From NCBI GenBank assembly GCA_034186235.1, contig JAXGBA010000064.1, forward strand, positions 1-14,315: a stretch of DNA of 14,315 nucleotides. Direction: 5' to 3'. This DNA comes from CAKSKB01 sp034186235 (GTDB taxonomy: Bacteria; Bacillota; Clostridia; HGM11514). The notes under the pieces were generated by a model. It was not told where the DNA came from. It ran no database searches and saw nothing but the letters and a program-made list of their open reading frames with translations. Shown here one piece after another: positions 12,915 through 14,315 of this stretch; within the stretch, counting starts at the first letter, position 1; every line of letters starts with the position of its first letter. The translations under genes and the position numbers were made by a program.

Positions 12915-14168
12915 ATGAATTACTATGAAAAACTCGGAATTTCTTCGGAAACGGTAGAGCTGTTTTCGGAGGCAAAAGCAGCGGCAGCGACAGCGTTTTC
13001 TAAAATTGACGAAACCGCTTCCTATAACGCCGCAAAGGTGCTTTCGGCTTTTAAGAATAACGGCGTGAGCGAGGCGCATTTCGCCCCCTCAACCGGCTAC
13101 GGCTATGACGATTTGGGAAGGGATACGCTCGAAAAAATATACGCCGAGATTTTTTCGTGCGGCGATTCGCTCGTCCGCCATACGATAACCTGCGGAACCC
13201 ACGCCCTTGCGCTTTGTATGTACGGTGTTTTGCGCCCGGGCGATACGCTTCTTTGCGTGACCGGCAAGCCCTACGATACTCTCGAAGAGAGCATTATGGG
13301 GGAGGGAGTCGGGTCGCTGAAAGAATTTGGTATCGGCTATGCCTGCGTTGACCTGAAAGCGGACGGCACTCCCGATTTCAATGCGATTTCGGAAAGCGTG
13401 ACCGATAGCGTTAAGGCTGTGTGGATTCAGAAATCAAAGGGGTATGAGTGGCGTAATTCCCTTTCAAACGAGGTCATAGGCGAGATAGTTTCGTGCGTGA
13501 AGGCGAAAAAGCCCGATTGCATATGTATTGTCGATAACTGCTACGGCGAATTTGTCGAGAAAACCGAGCCGACAGAAGTCGGGGCGGACCTCTGCGCCGG
13601 CTCGCTTATAAAAAACCTCGGCGGCGGAATCGTCAAGTCCGGCGGCTATGTTGCCGGCAGGGAGGATTTGGTTGAAAAAGCATCGTATAGGCTCACCGCC
13701 CCCGGCATCGGCAAGCATGTAGGGGCGTCAATGGGGCATACGAGGGATATGTATTACGGGCTGTTCACCGCTCCGCATATCGTTGCGCAGTGCCTTAAAA
13801 CCGCCGTTTTGTGCTCCACCGTGCTGGAAAAACTGGGGTATGAGGTTCACCCGAAACCAAACGATGAAAGATACTGCATTATTCAGGCGGCAAAATTTCT
13901 GTCGCCCGAAAAGCTCGTTGCGTTTATACAAGGCATTCAGATGGGTTCGCCCGTAGACGCAAGCTTTCTGCCGCAGCCGGCACCTATGCCGGGGTATAAG
14001 CATAAGGTCATCATGGCTGCGGGAACATTCGTTTCCGGCTCGACATGCGAATTGAGCGCCGACGCCCCCATAAAAGAACCCTATGTCGGCTATGTTCAGG
14101 GCGGAATAAATGTTGAGTCCGCCGAACTCGGGCTTATGCTCGCAGTGGAAAATCTGAAAAAAATATGA
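12915..14168 (+). CDS. PLP-dependent protein of the Alum_res / methionine gamma-lyase family
   Basis: This 417-residue protein is a fold-type I PLP enzyme of the family named for aluminium resistance and often annotated as methionine gamma-lyase family (relatives include B. subtilis YnbB). The PLP lysine is probably Lys233 in SLIKNLGGG, and Asp207 in VDNCYGEF would hold the pyridine nitrogen. Other family-like stretches are PSTGYGYDDLGRDTLE (58-73), ITCGTHALA (91-99) and TGKPYDTLEE (116-125), and the C-terminal half is full length. The true substrate in this family is not well settled, so lyase activity is unproven. It lies 13 bases after iorB, preceded by only a weak GGATGTG site, and is probably co-transcribed with iorAB. 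Confidence 0.88.
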   Translation: MNYYEKLGISSETVELFSEAKAAAATAFSKIDETASYNAAKVLSAFKNNGVSEAHFAPSTGYGYDDLGRDTLEKIYAEIFSCGDSLVRHTITCGTHALALCMYGVLRPGDTLLCVTGKPYDTLEESIMGEGVGSLKEFGIGYACVDLKADGTPDFNAISESVTDSVKAVWIQKSKGYEWRNSLSNEVIGEIVSCVKAKKPDCICIVDNCYGEFVEKTEPTEVGADLCAGSLIKNLGGGIVKSGGYVAGREDLVEKASYRLTAPGIGKHVGASMGHTRDMYYGLFTAPHIVAQCLKTAVLCSTVLEKLGYEVHPKPNDERYCIIQAAKFLSPEKLVAFIQGIQMGSPVDASFLPQPAPMPGYKHKVIMAAGTFVSGSTCELSADAPIKEPYVGYVQGGINVESAELGLMLAVENLKKI

Positions 14169-14186
14169 TTTTTTTGAAAAAAGTAC

Positions 14187-14215
14187 TTGCATTTTGCGCA
14201 CATGTGTGCTATAAT
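14187..14215 (+). promoter_or_regulatory. Strong promoter match at the start of the FlgK-like frame
   Basis: A -35 box TTGCAT (14187-14192) and a perfect -10 box TATAAT (14210-14215) have a 17-base spacer, and TGC before the -10 box makes it an extended -10. It is a sigma-A type, not the flagellar sigma-D type. It overlaps the only ATG (14202) available to the reading frame that follows. Confidence 0.7.
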
Positions 14216-14315
14216 AGATAAATTAAATATTGCGACATCAGGAATAAGTGCTGCACAGGCAGGATTATCCACAACCATGCACAATGTTGCAAATGAGAAT
14301 ACAAAAGGATATTCA
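14202..14315 (+). CDS. Partial FlgK-like flagellar hook-filament junction protein, start uncertain
   Basis: The frame continues past the window edge. Its 38 visible residues include LNIATSGISAAQAGL and then TTMHNVANENTKGYS. This is the N-terminal signature shared by flagellar rod, hook and hook-associated proteins, and the KGYS end favours the hook-associated protein FlgK. The only in-frame ATG is at 14202, which puts seven residues before LNI, as in typical clostridial FlgK. However, there is no ribosome site before it, and a strong promoter match places the transcript start near 14221, inside the frame. Either the promoter is fortuitous, or translation starts elsewhere (an ATT at 14229 or ATG 14277), or this is a displaced fragment. 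The identity is fairly clear; the start and intactness are not. Confidence 0.6.
   Translation, partial: MCAIIDKLNIATSGISAAQAGLSTTMHNVANENTKGYS

Noticed and set aside
14169..14180. Terminator after the Alum_res gene
   Set aside because: A T run is followed by an A run, but no GC-containing stem is present.

Overview
The window looks like chromosomal DNA of an anaerobic, probably motile member of the Clostridia (Firmicutes). The evidence is the strong AGGAGG-type ribosome sites, consensus sigma-A promoters with 17-bp spacers, frequent TTG/GTG starts, a clostridial-style MurD, a ferredoxin-linked indolepyruvate oxidoreductase, an Alum_res-family PLP protein and a FlgK-like N-terminus at the right edge. 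No species can be named. All large genes are on the + strand. Positions and calls come from reading the sequence; no database search was run.

Layout. (1) 1-1184 has no large gene. It holds a cluster of short repeats in both orientations flanking a compact module at about 380-690. That module encodes a 22-residue hydrophobic peptide on the - strand, with its Shine-Dalgarno inside a hairpin, facing a short + strand RNA that has its own consensus promoter. The two transcripts converge on one shared hairpin terminator. This has the layout of a type I toxin-antitoxin system and is the most interesting element here. (2) 1237-5443 is a probable operon: a secreted SpoIID/LytB-domain protein, queA and tgt (the last steps of queuosine tRNA modification, with queG/queH not seen here), and an unrecognised 164-residue protein. 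(3) 5552-6127 is a zinc-ribbon membrane protein closed by a clear terminator. (4) 6335-10524 is murD followed by three M42-family peptidase genes in tandem. The first two keep the metal ligands and catalytic glutamate; the third has lost nearly all of them and is probably a pseudoenzyme subunit. (5) 10584-14168 is iorA-iorB, with its own promoter, then an Alum_res (methionine gamma-lyase-like) gene. (6) 14187-14315 is a strong promoter match overlapping the start of a partial FlgK-like reading frame.

How it fits together: the M42 peptidases would release free amino acids from peptides, and IorAB would oxidise the arylpyruvates formed by transamination of aromatic amino acids to acyl-CoA with reduced ferredoxin. 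The Alum_res protein may act on sulfur amino acids. This suits an amino-acid-fermenting anaerobe, but it is inference from gene order. Several starts were placed at TTG or GTG because ribosome sites and promoters exclude the longer reading frames.
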